A DNA stretch of 64,000 nt from Paraglaciecola algarum (GCF_021532655.1 NZ_JAKGAS010000002.1:434001-498000); one strand, 5' to 3'; shown: positions 15,964 to 26,127, counted from the stretch's first letter. Numbers and translations: made by a program. The notes: generated by a model not told the origin, from the sequence alone.

Positions 15964-17316
15964 ATGGAAGTAAACAAGTTTAATGTCGGACCTATTTTAG
16001 GGAAAGTCACCACAGATTCAGCTCATGTATTTGGCCGCGGAAAACCCAAAAGGCGAAAAATAAACTTTAGTGTTTGTCGAGTTAAAAAAGTAAACAGTGA
16101 AGATTGGTCTAGTCCGATCATTCGGTTTCAACAGCCCCATTTTGATTATTCAAGTGTATCTATTAACAATAACCTCGCCCCAGCCACAGATTATGAATAT
16201 CAATCTGGTTATGTAAATGTAAAAGACGGCGAAGAGGTTGACCCGTCAGAGTTGGATTGGACAGAAATAAACATCAAACAATTTCGTACACCAAGTGCTG
16301 ATGACTCAGACCCAGTAAAGTTTGCTTTTGGTTCATGTCGGTATTTATTGAAATTGTTTGGAGGAACCATTTTTGATTCGAGAGGCGATAAAACCTTTGG
16401 CAGTATGGCTAATGAAGAGCTAGACCACGTGTTAATGTTAGGCGACCAAATATATGCAGATGACCTAAACATTATTGGTGCCGATAATTGCGTAGATGAA
16501 TTCTTGGAGCGATATAGAGAGGTTTTTAGTCAAGCTAACTTCTCAAAATTAGTCGGTTCAACTCCCACTTATATGACCTTAGATGATCACGAAATTGAAG
16601 ATAATTGGCCCTCAAAAGCTAGTTATAACGATTTGTTAAGAAAATACCCAGCGGCCATGCACGCTTATAAAATTTATCAAATGAGCCATAGTCCAGCGGC
16701 AACCCTAAGCAATGACAAAAGTAAAATAGCCAATGTTGGCAACACATTTTGGTATACAACTGAAAACGGCTGTAGTGAAACCTTTGTGATGGATGTAAGG
16801 ACGGGTCGTACGGAAGACCGTATGGTCAACCCAAAACAATTTAAAGCATTATTAGATTGGCTTAATAATGGTTCAGGCAAAGTAAAGTTTATAGCCACCT
16901 CAGTGCCATTTTTTCCAGATTATTCTAAGGGAAACAAAGATAAATGGAGTGGATACCAAGGACAAAGAAATGAAATATTAGATTTTATTAGCAATAAAAA
17001 TATTGCCAAAGTGGTGTTTCTTAGTGGTGATGTACATGCTTCTATGGCCGCTATTTTAACTCGATCTGACAATCCAGATTTTCATGTTGTTTCTGTTGTC
17101 AGCAGTCCATTCTTTTGGCCTTATCCTCACCCTAATCAAGATACCTTTCAGATGTCTGGAAAATTGTCCGGTCATGACTGCATACAAGTCAACAAGCTGC
17201 TTGATGTGTTTACTGAGGAGAGCTACGGAAAAATCATCGCCAAACCAGAACAGTTAACCATTGAAATAAAAGACAGAAAAGGAAATTTAAAAAACACTAG
17301 CATAGTGAAGTTTTAA
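15964..17316 (+). CDS. PhoD-like metallophosphatase
   Basis: 450 residues. An N-terminal beta domain (residues about 1-110, NVGPILGKVTTDSAHVFGRG) precedes the catalytic PhoD domain. Metal and phosphate motifs are KFAFGSCRY, MLGDQIYADD, TLDDHEIEDNWPS and VFLSGDVHAS. No signal peptide is visible, so it seems cytosolic, unlike secreted Tat-dependent PhoD phosphodiesterases. The family hydrolyses phosphate mono- and diesters with Ca/Fe centres. Substrate unknown. AAGGAA precedes the ATG and a terminator follows, so it is a single-gene unit. Confidence 0.82.
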   Translation: MEVNKFNVGPILGKVTTDSAHVFGRGKPKRRKINFSVCRVKKVNSEDWSSPIIRFQQPHFDYSSVSINNNLAPATDYEYQSGYVNVKDGEEVDPSELDWTEINIKQFRTPSADDSDPVKFAFGSCRYLLKLFGGTIFDSRGDKTFGSMANEELDHVLMLGDQIYADDLNIIGADNCVDEFLERYREVFSQANFSKLVGSTPTYMTLDDHEIEDNWPSKASYNDLLRKYPAAMHAYKIYQMSHSPAATLSNDKSKIANVGNTFWYTTENGCSETFVMDVRTGRTEDRMVNPKQFKALLDWLNNGSGKVKFIATSVPFFPDYSKGNKDKWSGYQGQRNEILDFISNKNIAKVVFLSGDVHASMAAILTRSDNPDFHVVSVVSSPFFWPYPHPNQDTFQMSGKLSGHDCIQVNKLLDVFTEESYGKIIAKPEQLTIEIKDRKGNLKNTSIVKF

Positions 17317-17359
17317 ACTCACATTCAATTTATTAATTGGTTTGTTGATCCTACACCTA

Positions 17360-17388
17360 AGCCCGAATAGTAATATTTGGGTTTTTGA
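17360..17388 (+). terminator. Terminator after the PhoD-like gene
   Basis: AGCCCGAATA (17360-17369) pairs with TATTTGGGTT (17374-17383) with two G-U pairs and a GTAA loop. A run of T follows (17382-17386). Confidence 0.65.
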
Positions 17389-17583
17389 AGACTTCCTTTA
17401 AATTTCTACTCTTAAATATTTTAAGAAGTGTATATTGTAATGACTAGGTATGAATGTTTGGGGATAAAAGGCCCTAATCTGATTAGTCATTTTAAACCTA
17501 CTCATAATAAAGCTTACAGGGATGAACAGAGTCATCTGGTAGGCAATACTTATGCGGATTGAGGTTAAATAACAAGGTTGTGC

Positions 17584-20277
17584 ATGAAGCATTCTATATT
17601 TTTTAAAAAGGTACTTAATAAATCGTTGTTTAGAGCACTTATATTACCTGCGTTAATTTTAATTGTTGGTTCTTATATTTCTTATAAAGCAGAATATAAA
17701 GAGCAACAAATTCAAAATGCTTTAGCCATACAAACGCTAAAAAATGATCTATCCAAGATAAGTGCTGATTTCGAAGAGCGCATCAGGTTTTACACATATG
17801 GTTTAAGAGGGTTACATGGGCTTATTTCAACTATAGGTCTCAAGCAATTCGATTATCAAACTATGTTGACTTACTCTCGCAATAGAGACTTCCAACAAGA
17901 GTTTCCGGGAGTTCGAGGTATTGGTTTTATTCAGAAAGTTGAGCAAGTTAAGTTGTCTAGTTTTTTACAACAACAAAAACAAATGCGGCCTGATAACCAT
18001 TTTACGTTGCGACAACTTTCAGCCCATAACCAAAGTTTATTTATTATACGTTTTATTGAGCCTGAAACATTTAATAAAAATGCCGTTGGGTTGGATATTG
18101 GTTCGGAAACTATGCGCAGAAATGCAGCCATAAATGCTGCTGTAAATAACAAAATTGAAATTACTGCGCCAATTACATTAGTGCAGGCTGATAAAAAGGT
18201 GAAACATGGCTTTTTAATTTTGCTACCAATTTATGATACTTCAATCCTACCTAATGCTCCTGCTGCAAAACTCGCCCATGTAATTGGATGGACTTATGCT
18301 CCTATATTAATTGATGAGGTGTTAAGTGCTAATCAAGCGTTTCCCAATAATATTGACGTGATTATTTCTGATGTCACTGATGATACCAGAACCGTTTTTT
18401 ATCAACCGCAATTAACAAGTCCCGCCGATGATTTTATTCGAACTATGGAAAGTGTGCCTGTATTTGGTCGAATCTGGGAATTCACTGCTATAGCGACTAC
18501 TAGTTATGTTGAAGACGCAAAAACAGTAAAACCTTACACTGTTTTTATTCAATACCTGATTTTAACTGTGGTCCTAGCACTTGGGCTATTAAGTCTTACC
18601 CTTATCTATTTCCGTAAAGAAGAAGCTCAAAATCTTCGTCAGCAGTTTTTAATTACAAACGACAAAATGTTAGAAGAGTCGAACGAGCGATTAGAAGGTT
18701 TAGTGGCAAAGCGAACCAAAGAAATTAGTGATGCGAATGCATTAAAAACCGCCATATTAAAAAATGCTAGTTATTCCGTTATCGCAACTGATACTTCTGG
18801 ATTAATAACTTTATTTAATCCAGCTGCAGAAAGGTTGTTAGGTTATGTAGCTAACGACTTAATTTTAAAAGAATCTCCAGCCTTATTTCATTTGAGTTCA
18901 GAAATCGAAACACGAGCACTTAAGTTATCAGAAGAATTACAATGTATAGTGAAACCCGGATTTGACGTGTTCTCTGTTAAATCGAATAAAGGCTTAGAGG
19001 ATGAATGGCAGTGGACATATGTAGCCAAAAATGGCCAGCACATACCTGTTATGTTGAATGTTACAGCTCTAAAAAATGAGTTTAATGAAATTACAGGATA
19101 CCTAGGAATTGCTTATGATTTGACAGAGCAAATTGAGAAAGAGCAAGCTTTGGCTGAAGCAAAAGAATTAGCAGAAAAAGCCAACTTAGCTAAATCTGAA
19201 TTTTTGGCCAATATGAGTCACGAAATTCGCACACCACTAAATGGTATGTTTGGTACTTTACAGCTGTTAAATAACGAAACAGACGAAGCCAGAAAAAGAG
19301 AGTTGATAGAATTGGCTATCAGATCTACTACAACGCTTAATAAACTTGTTAACGATATTTTAGATATTTCAAAACTAGAGTCAGGCAAATTAGAACTGGA
19401 TGTCACAGAGGTTAATTTAGTTGAATTGACCAAGGAAATAAAATCGGAGTTGCTCACCAGCCTGCAAGCAAAAGGGTTAAATTTAAGCATTAAAAATGAA
19501 TTAAATCATGATGTTTGGTTGGTAGATGAACTAAGGCTTAAACAAGTTTTGCTAAATGTATTATCCAATGCTATTAAGTTTACCAAGCGCGGAGAAATAA
19601 TACTTTCGTTGGATACTGAGGACAAGGAGGGCATGCTTATTAGCATTCAAGACCCTGGCATAGGAATGAGTAAAAATGCTCAAAGCCGCCTCTTCCAGCG
19701 ATTTGAACAGGCTGATAAATCGATTACTCGGCGCTATGGCGGTACAGGTTTAGGCATGTCTATTACCCAATCTTTAGTTCAATTAATGCAAGGCAAGATA
19801 GAAGTCTCCAGTATTGAAAATATTGGCACAACAATTAATATCTTTTTGCCTTTGCAAGCGGTGAAGTCGCCCCTACCTAATCTTGCTATTCACGAGATAA
19901 ATACTGGAACTCTGGTGGGTAAAAATATCTTGATTGCAGAAGATAATGAGATCAATCAATTGGTGCTTAGCTCAATGCTAGAAAATAGTGACGCCACAAT
20001 TTTTATTGTCGAAAATGGAGAATTGGCAGTAGATTTTATTGTGCATAACGAAGTCGACATTATATTGATGGATATTCAGATGCCGGTTATGGGTGGTGTC
20101 GAGGCGTGTAAGTTGATTAAAGCCAAACATCCTGAGTTACCCATCATTGCCATTACTGCCAATGCATTTGAACAAGATATTAAACTTTATACCGAAGTTG
20201 GTTTTAATGCTTATGTTGCCAAACCCTTCGAAAAGCGGCATTTACTCACAACCATAATTGCGACTCTTGCAGACTAG
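17584..20277 (+). CDS. CHASE-PAS hybrid sensor histidine kinase with receiver domain
   Basis: About 897 residues from ATG 17584, which has AAGG about 7 bp upstream; an in-frame TTG two codons earlier is less likely. Order: TM helix (about 15-35), CHASE-type periplasmic domain (about 65-270, GVRGIGFIQKV), second TM (about 320-340), coiled coil, PAS domain (about 385-505), HisKA with His546 in NMSHEIRTPLNG, HATPase with LSNAIKFTKRGE, DPGIGM and GGTGLGMSI, and a C-terminal receiver with Asp830 in LMDIQMP and Lys in AKPF. CHASE domains bind small extracellular ligands. No separate HPt or response-regulator gene lies next to it. It probably passes phosphate through its own receiver to an unlinked HPt. 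Confidence 0.9.
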   Translation: MKHSIFFKKVLNKSLFRALILPALILIVGSYISYKAEYKEQQIQNALAIQTLKNDLSKISADFEERIRFYTYGLRGLHGLISTIGLKQFDYQTMLTYSRNRDFQQEFPGVRGIGFIQKVEQVKLSSFLQQQKQMRPDNHFTLRQLSAHNQSLFIIRFIEPETFNKNAVGLDIGSETMRRNAAINAAVNNKIEITAPITLVQADKKVKHGFLILLPIYDTSILPNAPAAKLAHVIGWTYAPILIDEVLSANQAFPNNIDVIISDVTDDTRTVFYQPQLTSPADDFIRTMESVPVFGRIWEFTAIATTSYVEDAKTVKPYTVFIQYLILTVVLALGLLSLTLIYFRKEEAQNLRQQFLITNDKMLEESNERLEGLVAKRTKEISDANALKTAILKNASYSVIATDTSGLITLFNPAAERLLGYVANDLILKESPALFHLSSEIETRALKLSEELQCIVKPGFDVFSVKSNKGLEDEWQWTYVAKNGQHIPVMLNVTALKNEFNEITGYLGIAYDLTEQIEKEQALAEAKELAEKANLAKSEFLANMSHEIRTPLNGMFGTLQLLNNETDEARKRELIELAIRSTTTLNKLVNDILDISKLESGKLELDVTEVNLVELTKEIKSELLTSLQAKGLNLSIKNELNHDVWLVDELRLKQVLLNVLSNAIKFTKRGEIILSLDTEDKEGMLISIQDPGIGMSKNAQSRLFQRFEQADKSITRRYGGTGLGMSITQSLVQLMQGKIEVSSIENIGTTINIFLPLQAVKSPLPNLAIHEINTGTLVGKNILIAEDNEINQLVLSSMLENSDATIFIVENGELAVDFIVHNEVDIILMDIQMPVMGGVEACKLIKAKHPELPIIAITANAFEQDIKLYTEVGFNAYVAKPFEKRHLLTTIIATLAD

Positions 20278-20403
20278 CCTAATCTAGGTTTAATTAAGGA
20301 CATTCCTTTTTAGCTCTCGCAAAGTCGCAACATGCTAAGACAGACTGGTATTACCCTGAGTTCAGATTATTTTGCAAATTAGTTTTAAATCTATATCAAA
20401 TAG

Positions 20404-20438
20404 AAAAGCCCACATATGGTGAAATATGTAGGCTTTTT
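20404..20438. terminator. Bidirectional terminator between hybrid kinase and TonB receptor
   Basis: AAAAGCC-C-ACATAT (20404-20417) pairs with ATATGT-A-GGCTTTT (20424-20437) with one internal mismatch and a 6-nt loop, ending in T on both strands. It separates convergent genes. Confidence 0.8.
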
Positions 20439-20466
20439 AGTTTGATTGTTTTTACAATATTTAAAC

Positions 20467-22584
20467 TTAAAAGTTATAGGTCGCCGAGACTCTAAAACTG
20501 CGAGGCGTACCGGGTTGTACCCATACGCTTGCATAAGAGTTAGTGTAATACTCTTCGTCTAGTAGATTATTAATTTCAGCTCGTAAAGTGAGAGAGTCAG
20601 TTAGTTGATAACTAGAAGCAATTCGCACTGTCGTATATTCAGGTAATTTGAAAGCAGGGTTACCAAACTCACCACTTCTTTCACCCACATAAACTAACCC
20701 AGCTATTAAATCTAGAGCTTTATCAGCGAGTTGAGTTTGCTGCACAAGTTGTAAACTTAATTGGTTATCAGCAATATTTAGCAGACTTGAACCGGCCGGA
20801 ACAAAGTTATAAGAAATAAAATCGGTATAGTCATTTTTGGTTTCAGCATCAATATAAGAATAAGAAAGCAAAATGCTTAATGTGTCTGTAAGTTTACCTG
20901 TTAAATCAAGCTCTACTCCCTTACTTGACGCTTCACCTACTGCAGTTGCATTAAAGTCGGCATCAAATGTGGCAATGTTAGATTGTTTAACATCAAAAAA
21001 TGCAAATGTTCCCGATAGTGCTCCGTTATTTAGCGCAAACTTTACACCTATTTCTGATGATTCTGATAGATTCGGTTCTAAGCCATTTTCATCAGTTGCG
21101 CCAGAAAGAGGGCGAAAGTTTTCGCCGTAAATAGCATAAAAAGATAAGGCATCTGATACTTTATAGACAACACCCAATTGCGGAGTGACTTTTGACTCTG
21201 AGTAATCAGAGACACCATCTGAACGGCGATTAACCAGCTCTTGTTGGTAGTCATCAAAACGAGCGCCAAAGCGGATATCTAGTTTGGCAGTCAAGCTAAT
21301 CTGATCTTGGATATATAAACCAACACTTTCCTGTGTTTCAAGTCGATCAATATTACCCGCCAAAGTTAAAGTTGATTCAGGATATTGTCCGTAGACCGGA
21401 TTAAAAATGTTAATACTCTGGTCAGTTGATCTGTCTCTAAGGGCGAACTGATCATTCTCGAATTTATCGGCATCGATACCAATAATCAGTTTATGGCTTA
21501 ACGCTCCAGTATCAAAATTTCCGCTTAATTCAGCGCGAAACACTTGATAGACAGCATTGTAATCGCGATAACGGCTAAAGCGACCAAAGTTACCTTCTGC
21601 ATCTGGTGCTGAAAAGCCATTTTCAGAGGCGAGTCCTTCGAGTGAAGTATCACGATAGTTAAAGCCAACCAAAGCACTCCAGTCATCATTTAAATCTTGT
21701 TGGTACTCAATTTGATGCCCTAGAACGTCAGTTTCTATCGGACCATAACCTGGCTCACCAAGAAAACGACTCTCTGGAATGACACCCAGCACGCCATCAA
21801 CCGCAATGACTCCCCGATCAAATGGTGTTTCCTGGTGACTGTACTCTAGTTCATAGGAAAGCTGACTTTCGTCATTAATGCTCCACAAAATAGATGGGCT
21901 AAAACCTTGTTTGCTTATTTCAATTGTGTCGCGAAAACTTTCTGCATCTTCATAAAAACCTACCAGTCTTATAGCAACATCATCAGAAACAGCCTTGTTG
22001 ATATCTATATCGGCTCGTGCTGTACTAAAACTGCCGGCTGATAACTTTAGTTCAGCTCTTTCATTAAAGTTTGCACGTTTGGTTACCAAATTTATGGTAC
22101 CACCTGGCTCGCCACGGCCAAATAATGCTGCACGTGGGCCTTTTAACACTTCAACTGACTCTATGCCAGACATGTCACGAGAACCACCAAATCCGCGGCC
22201 GGCATTAAAGCCGTTTACTAGGTAATTGCTTGGTAAGTTTTCATCACCCACAAACCCACGTACCGCAAAACTATTCCATAAACCGCCAAAGTTATTTTGA
22301 CGCGCAACAGACGCAGATAGGTCTAATGCTTGGTTTAGGTCAAAGGCGCCAGCGTTTTCTAGTGCCTCTAAGTTAATTCTTAATTCAGACTGTGGGGTTT
22401 CTAAAGGACTAAAGTCGCCTTGATATGCCTGACGAGAGCCAACAACAGTAACTGTTTCAATGTCTTCCAGCTTGTCTGTATTTTTCTCTTTTTTTTGTGC
22501 AACAGCAGATGCTTGAGAAAGAAGTACGCAAGCAAGACATGTACTTAAGTAGCTCAACTTAAGCCCTTTTTTATTGGTGTTCAT
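20467..22584 (-). CDS. TonB-dependent siderophore-type receptor
   Basis: 705 residues; the signal peptide ends near AVAQ, residue 30. TonB-box-like IETVTVVGSR, then a plug with LNQALDLSASVARQNNFGG, FAVRGF and VEVLKGPRAALFGRGEPGGTINLVTK, the standard siderophore-receptor plug wording. The barrel ends in RSFRVSATYNF with terminal Phe. It is the last gene of an operon with an ABC exporter ATPase and two DUF3526-like permeases, 12 bp after the preceding stop. Such coupling suggests import of a chelate or peptide whose handling also needs an ABC exporter. The ligand is unknown; a siderophore is the family default, not shown here. Confidence 0.85.
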   Translation of the reverse strand: MNTNKKGLKLSYLSTCLACVLLSQASAVAQKKEKNTDKLEDIETVTVVGSRQAYQGDFSPLETPQSELRINLEALENAGAFDLNQALDLSASVARQNNFGGLWNSFAVRGFVGDENLPSNYLVNGFNAGRGFGGSRDMSGIESVEVLKGPRAALFGRGEPGGTINLVTKRANFNERAELKLSAGSFSTARADIDINKAVSDDVAIRLVGFYEDAESFRDTIEISKQGFSPSILWSINDESQLSYELEYSHQETPFDRGVIAVDGVLGVIPESRFLGEPGYGPIETDVLGHQIEYQQDLNDDWSALVGFNYRDTSLEGLASENGFSAPDAEGNFGRFSRYRDYNAVYQVFRAELSGNFDTGALSHKLIIGIDADKFENDQFALRDRSTDQSINIFNPVYGQYPESTLTLAGNIDRLETQESVGLYIQDQISLTAKLDIRFGARFDDYQQELVNRRSDGVSDYSESKVTPQLGVVYKVSDALSFYAIYGENFRPLSGATDENGLEPNLSESSEIGVKFALNNGALSGTFAFFDVKQSNIATFDADFNATAVGEASSKGVELDLTGKLTDTLSILLSYSYIDAETKNDYTDFISYNFVPAGSSLLNIADNQLSLQLVQQTQLADKALDLIAGLVYVGERSGEFGNPAFKLPEYTTVRIASSYQLTDSLTLRAEINNLLDEEYYTNSYASVWVQPGTPRSFRVSATYNF

Positions 22585-22596
22585 GGGAAAACCTTA

Positions 22597-23895
22597 TTAG
22601 TGTAATTGTGGTGTTGTTGATGTGTTTTTAGTTTTGTGGGCCTCAGGTTTATAACGTGGCATGATAGCCAGTTGAGATCGGCCTAAATTTAAACCTTTGA
22701 ATAATGGCGGGTAATAAAACTCTCTGAGTCGCTTATGAAAATCGCGGATCTGTTGTTCGTATGCAAAGGCCGCAAGAGCGTCAGTATTTGCCACTCTGGT
22801 TAATTGACGTTGCAATAATAACGGCGGCGATATTAACGATATATAGCCAGATAAATCATATTTTTGGTGTGCAGCCTGACGATATGCTTGTGACAACGAT
22901 TCTGCTTTTTGATCACCAACTTGCTGAAAGGCGTAATACCATTTCCACTCAAACATACTTTCCATGGCAACATGATTTTTCCATTTTGGATGAGTAGCGG
23001 TAAATGCATCCATAGTGGTTTCTTTAGGTAAGTCCCATGCGTCATTTACTGCTTCGCGCTGAGTAAGCAAAATGTCGCCACCTTTGGGAGAATGCACTGC
23101 TTTTTGGATGGCTAAATCACCCAATATAGGAATAATAAAGGCAAACAATACCCAAAAACCGATTAGTCCTGATGCTACACGTGGCGCGCTGCTGGCATTT
23201 TTGCCCCACCAAATACTGAGCAAGGTCCAAAACAATAAATACAATATTGACCAAACACTCACTTGCAAGACTGAATCAAGTGACGAGCCACTTATCCAAG
23301 TGCCAATATAAAAAGGCAACATTAAGCACAGAATTACCGTAATAAAACGCACACCTGCTCGTGCTCCCCATAGGGCTAATCCAGATTTCGCTGTGGTGAC
23401 CAACAGGTCATGACGTCCACTTGCTCGCTCACTGGCATACAGATCATGAAAAAGCAGAATAATGAGAAGTGGTGCTAAGGCACTTAATACAAAAACAAAG
23501 TCTATCTTGCCCGTTTGGGCTAGTTCAGCATTTTGCCCATCGCTTTCATATATTTGGCCTTCTAAAGCCAACATTCGAACTCTGTGTTTCCACGGATAAA
23601 TATCTCGTTCCCCTAGCGCGGCAAATGCAATGGCTGAAGGCGGCGAATAGGTAAGGTGAAAGCTGTAATAAGCCAAATACCCAGGGTCTGAGTATTTGGC
23701 TTGAGTTTCTGAGCGATCTTGTTCGTCGGCTTGCAGTAAACGTTGAATAGTTTGCTCTTGTTGGTTTATTTCTCTCAGTCCACTCCAAACAGAGAACCCT
23801 GAAATGACTAAAGTGCACAAAAGTAGAACTAAAATATACTTTTGAGTCAGCATGAATCGCCATTCTCTGATCAGTTGTGCAAACATATAATTCAT
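22597..23895 (-). CDS. ABC-2 type permease, DUF3526-like (second subunit)
   Basis: 432 residues from ATG 23895, which overlaps the preceding stop as ATGA and has GGGAG 9 bp upstream. A longer reading from 23946 would overlap the previous gene by 55 bp and is less likely. One TM helix near the N-terminus (about 18-38), a long extracytoplasmic segment (about 40-125) with SETQAKYSDPGYLAYY, then about five TM helices, with DLYASERASGRHDLL as the cytoplasmic coupling motif of NosY/ABC-2 permeases, and a second long exposed loop. It pairs with the next permease and the ATPase. Exported substrate unknown. Confidence 0.75.
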   Translation of the reverse strand: MNYMFAQLIREWRFMLTQKYILVLLLCTLVISGFSVWSGLREINQQEQTIQRLLQADEQDRSETQAKYSDPGYLAYYSFHLTYSPPSAIAFAALGERDIYPWKHRVRMLALEGQIYESDGQNAELAQTGKIDFVFVLSALAPLLIILLFHDLYASERASGRHDLLVTTAKSGLALWGARAGVRFITVILCLMLPFYIGTWISGSSLDSVLQVSVWSILYLLFWTLLSIWWGKNASSAPRVASGLIGFWVLFAFIIPILGDLAIQKAVHSPKGGDILLTQREAVNDAWDLPKETTMDAFTATHPKWKNHVAMESMFEWKWYYAFQQVGDQKAESLSQAYRQAAHQKYDLSGYISLISPPLLLQRQLTRVANTDALAAFAYEQQIRDFHKRLREFYYPPLFKGLNLGRSQLAIMPRYKPEAHKTKNTSTTPQLH

Positions 23896-25340
23896 TGCGC
23901 ACGTCTCCCGGTTAGCTGAATAAACCCGACTAAAACAATGATCCACACCAGTAATTGAAGATAAGAAGACACGCTGCGTTGTAATCGTGTAGATGGTGAA
24001 TCAGGTGTGAAGGTAAAGTCATTGAGTACCTGCCAATTTGCAGAGTCAACCCGAGCTTGCTTTGAAGATTTTTCATTCAAATTGCGGTTAATATCATCCT
24101 GATAATTGAGTTGTTCAACATGCACTTTGTTTAAGCTCTGCACAAAATCAAAACGAAGTTTTTCCGTTTCTCTCATGAACCTGTGATGAGTCTCAATGCT
24201 TGTGCCCGCGCTTATCATAGATAAGGTTTTAATGGCGACCATAGGCGATAGCCAACCAAAATTTCTTGAAACTTGTGTTTGTGATAACTCTTCATCCATA
24301 CGTTTTTCAGCAAACTTATTAAGTACAGTGGTTAACTCTGCTTCAGATCGACTGGCAACAGCTCCCCTAAAGTTAATAGGCAAATCTTCAACTGTATCCA
24401 CATTATATTGCGCGAGTAATGATGCCTTGAATTTGGCGAATGCAGGGTCATTAGCATTATGTCCATCACCTAATTTACGCAACTCAGCAATGACGGTAAA
24501 ATCTGTTTCTAATTTTCCAGCGGAAGGAACTGTTGTAGATGCAGTTGTACTAGCTATTCTTGGCATCGCAATACAAAATAGGATCCATACAAATGTTAAC
24601 GCCGTAAAACTTTCGCTATTTTTTGATAAGGCAGTTGAAAACAATATGATCATGAGTGCCCATATTATTAGGTAAAATGCGTAACCCAATAAAAAGCTTG
24701 CCACTACAATTGGGTTTTCGCCGTTACCAATGGTGAATAAGCCAGACAGAATTAACGGCAGCAAAATTAGTCCTATAAGGGATATCAAGGCCAATGCTTT
24801 ACCTGCTATCAAAACAAAAATTGACGTACCTTGGGAAAGAATAAAGGTTAGAGTTTGTGATTCACGTTCACGACTCACCGAGCTATATCCAATGAGTATC
24901 AATAATAAAGGAACTAATACTTGAACGATAAAAGCAGGGGATAAACTACCAAGTTTAGTTAATGCAGTACCTTGTCTTTGGTCTGCAAACATCGCACTGT
25001 TTTGACGGTGTCCCTCTAAAAATACAGAGTTGCCAGTATACGCATCTACTCCAGGATCAAGCGTGGCTAAAGGTGAAGGCAATCTAAAAGCGTAGTGCCC
25101 ATAATGAACCATTCGATGTGGATGACGATCTGGTTGCTCCACAAAAGTTTGTTCGGCCGCGTTTTGTAAATCATGTCTATCGTGATTCAATTCCAACATA
25201 TTGATCGACGTCACAATCACTGACGATAAAGTCAGTAACAATCCTATAATTAATACTGTAATTGCAATTTTAGAGCGCAACCAATAGCGCCATTCGTCCT
25301 TGGCAATTGTGTATGCAGTAGAGAAGGCACTTAAATTCAT
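23892..25340 (-). CDS. ABC-2 type permease, DUF3526-like (first subunit)
   Basis: 482 residues. N-terminal TM helix (about 25-48), a large exposed region (about 50-140) with WRYWLRSKIAI before it, further TM helices about 140-280, a coupling motif SSVSRERESQTLTFILSQG, then a long extracytoplasmic domain (about 290-450) and a final TM near the C-terminus (LQLLVWIIVLVGFIQLTGRR). Its ATG overlaps the ATPase stop by four bases (ATGA) and its own stop overlaps the next permease in the same way. It is homologous in layout to the following gene, suggesting a heterodimeric membrane part. Confidence 0.78.
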   Translation of the reverse strand: MNLSAFSTAYTIAKDEWRYWLRSKIAITVLIIGLLLTLSSVIVTSINMLELNHDRHDLQNAAEQTFVEQPDRHPHRMVHYGHYAFRLPSPLATLDPGVDAYTGNSVFLEGHRQNSAMFADQRQGTALTKLGSLSPAFIVQVLVPLLLILIGYSSVSRERESQTLTFILSQGTSIFVLIAGKALALISLIGLILLPLILSGLFTIGNGENPIVVASFLLGYAFYLIIWALMIILFSTALSKNSESFTALTFVWILFCIAMPRIASTTASTTVPSAGKLETDFTVIAELRKLGDGHNANDPAFAKFKASLLAQYNVDTVEDLPINFRGAVASRSEAELTTVLNKFAEKRMDEELSQTQVSRNFGWLSPMVAIKTLSMISAGTSIETHHRFMRETEKLRFDFVQSLNKVHVEQLNYQDDINRNLNEKSSKQARVDSANWQVLNDFTFTPDSPSTRLQRSVSSYLQLLVWIIVLVGFIQLTGRRAQ

Positions 25341-26074
25341 GCACTTTCCTTTTGAGCGAAAGCTCTATGCACTTCTTCAGTATCGATACGCCCATTCTCA
25401 GGTGCATCAAATTCACCTACTAATTCTCCATTACGCAATAATCCAATGCGATCTGCTACTTGGCATGCTCCATAAACATCATGAGTTACCATTAAAATAG
25501 TAGCGCCACTTAAAGCGAGTTCTCGCACCAGATGGTTAAACTCATCTATTGCAACGGGATCTAAACCTGAAGTTGGCTCGTCTAAAAGAAAAATTGGCGC
25601 TTCTCTCAATAAGGCTAAAGCAATTGCGGTTTTTTGGCGCATGCCCTTAGAGTAGGTTTGCATGTGGCGATCCCATGCATCTTGTTGCAAAGCGACTTTT
25701 TGAAAAGCTTGATTGATATCGTCTTGAGACTTACGAATATTCGCTAGAGATAAAAAATATTCTATATTTTCTCGAGCGGTTAAATGTGGGTATAAGGTCG
25801 CAGACTCCGGTAAATAGGCACATTTTTCTCTTGTCGTATCTAAAGCTTCAGTGACTTCTTGATCATCAATTTTGGCATTGCCACTAGTGGGGATGTTAAA
25901 ACCCAAGAATGTTTTTAAGGTGGTAGATTTACCGGCACCATTGCCACCAAGTAGAGCGTAAACCTCCCCTTTTTTAACCTGAAAATTTAATGTTTTTAAA
26001 ATGGGGGGGGTGTTGATATCGACGCACAGAGAGCTTGCTTCAATTACAGAGTTGATTTTTTGGATTTTGATCAT
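25337..26074 (-). CDS. ABC transporter ATP-binding protein
   Basis: 245 residues. Walker A is GGNGAGKST, the signature YSKGMRQK (a variant of LSGGQ typical of ABC-2/NosF-like ATPases), Walker B IFLLDEPTSGLDP, and the H-loop His in MVTHDVYGACQ. It is the first gene of a four-gene overlapping operon with two permeases and a TonB receptor. A tandem palindrome lies immediately upstream (26088-26127), so the operon is probably repressor controlled. Confidence 0.92.
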   Translation of the reverse strand: MIKIQKINSVIEASSLCVDINTPPILKTLNFQVKKGEVYALLGGNGAGKSTTLKTFLGFNIPTSGNAKIDDQEVTEALDTTREKCAYLPESATLYPHLTARENIEYFLSLANIRKSQDDINQAFQKVALQQDAWDRHMQTYSKGMRQKTAIALALLREAPIFLLDEPTSGLDPVAIDEFNHLVRELALSGATILMVTHDVYGACQVADRIGLLRNGELVGEFDAPENGRIDTEEVHRAFAQKESA

Positions 26075-26087
26075 TTTAGGGCTATTT

Positions 26088-26100
26088 GTTATGATATAAC
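26088..26100. promoter_or_regulatory. Operator-like palindrome GTTAT-GAT-ATAAC
   Basis: Perfect 5-bp arms, 14 bp upstream of the ATPase start codon. With the related palindrome 27 bp away it looks like a two-site operator overlapping the promoter of the ABC/TonB operon. Confidence 0.5.
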
Positions 26101-26114
26101 GTATCTATAGTTAT

Positions 26115-26127
26115 GTTATATTATAAC
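26115..26127. promoter_or_regulatory. Operator-like palindrome GTTATATTATAAC
   Basis: Perfect 6+1+6 inverted repeat, centre-to-centre 27 bp from the copy at 26088. The shared core is GTTAT-N3-ATAAC. No regulator gene is next to it. Confidence 0.5.

Noticed and set aside
23896..23946. Upstream start for the second DUF3526-like permease
   Set aside because: The ATG at 23895 overlaps the previous stop as ATGA and has GGGAG in good position; the longer form lacks a site and breaks the operon pattern.
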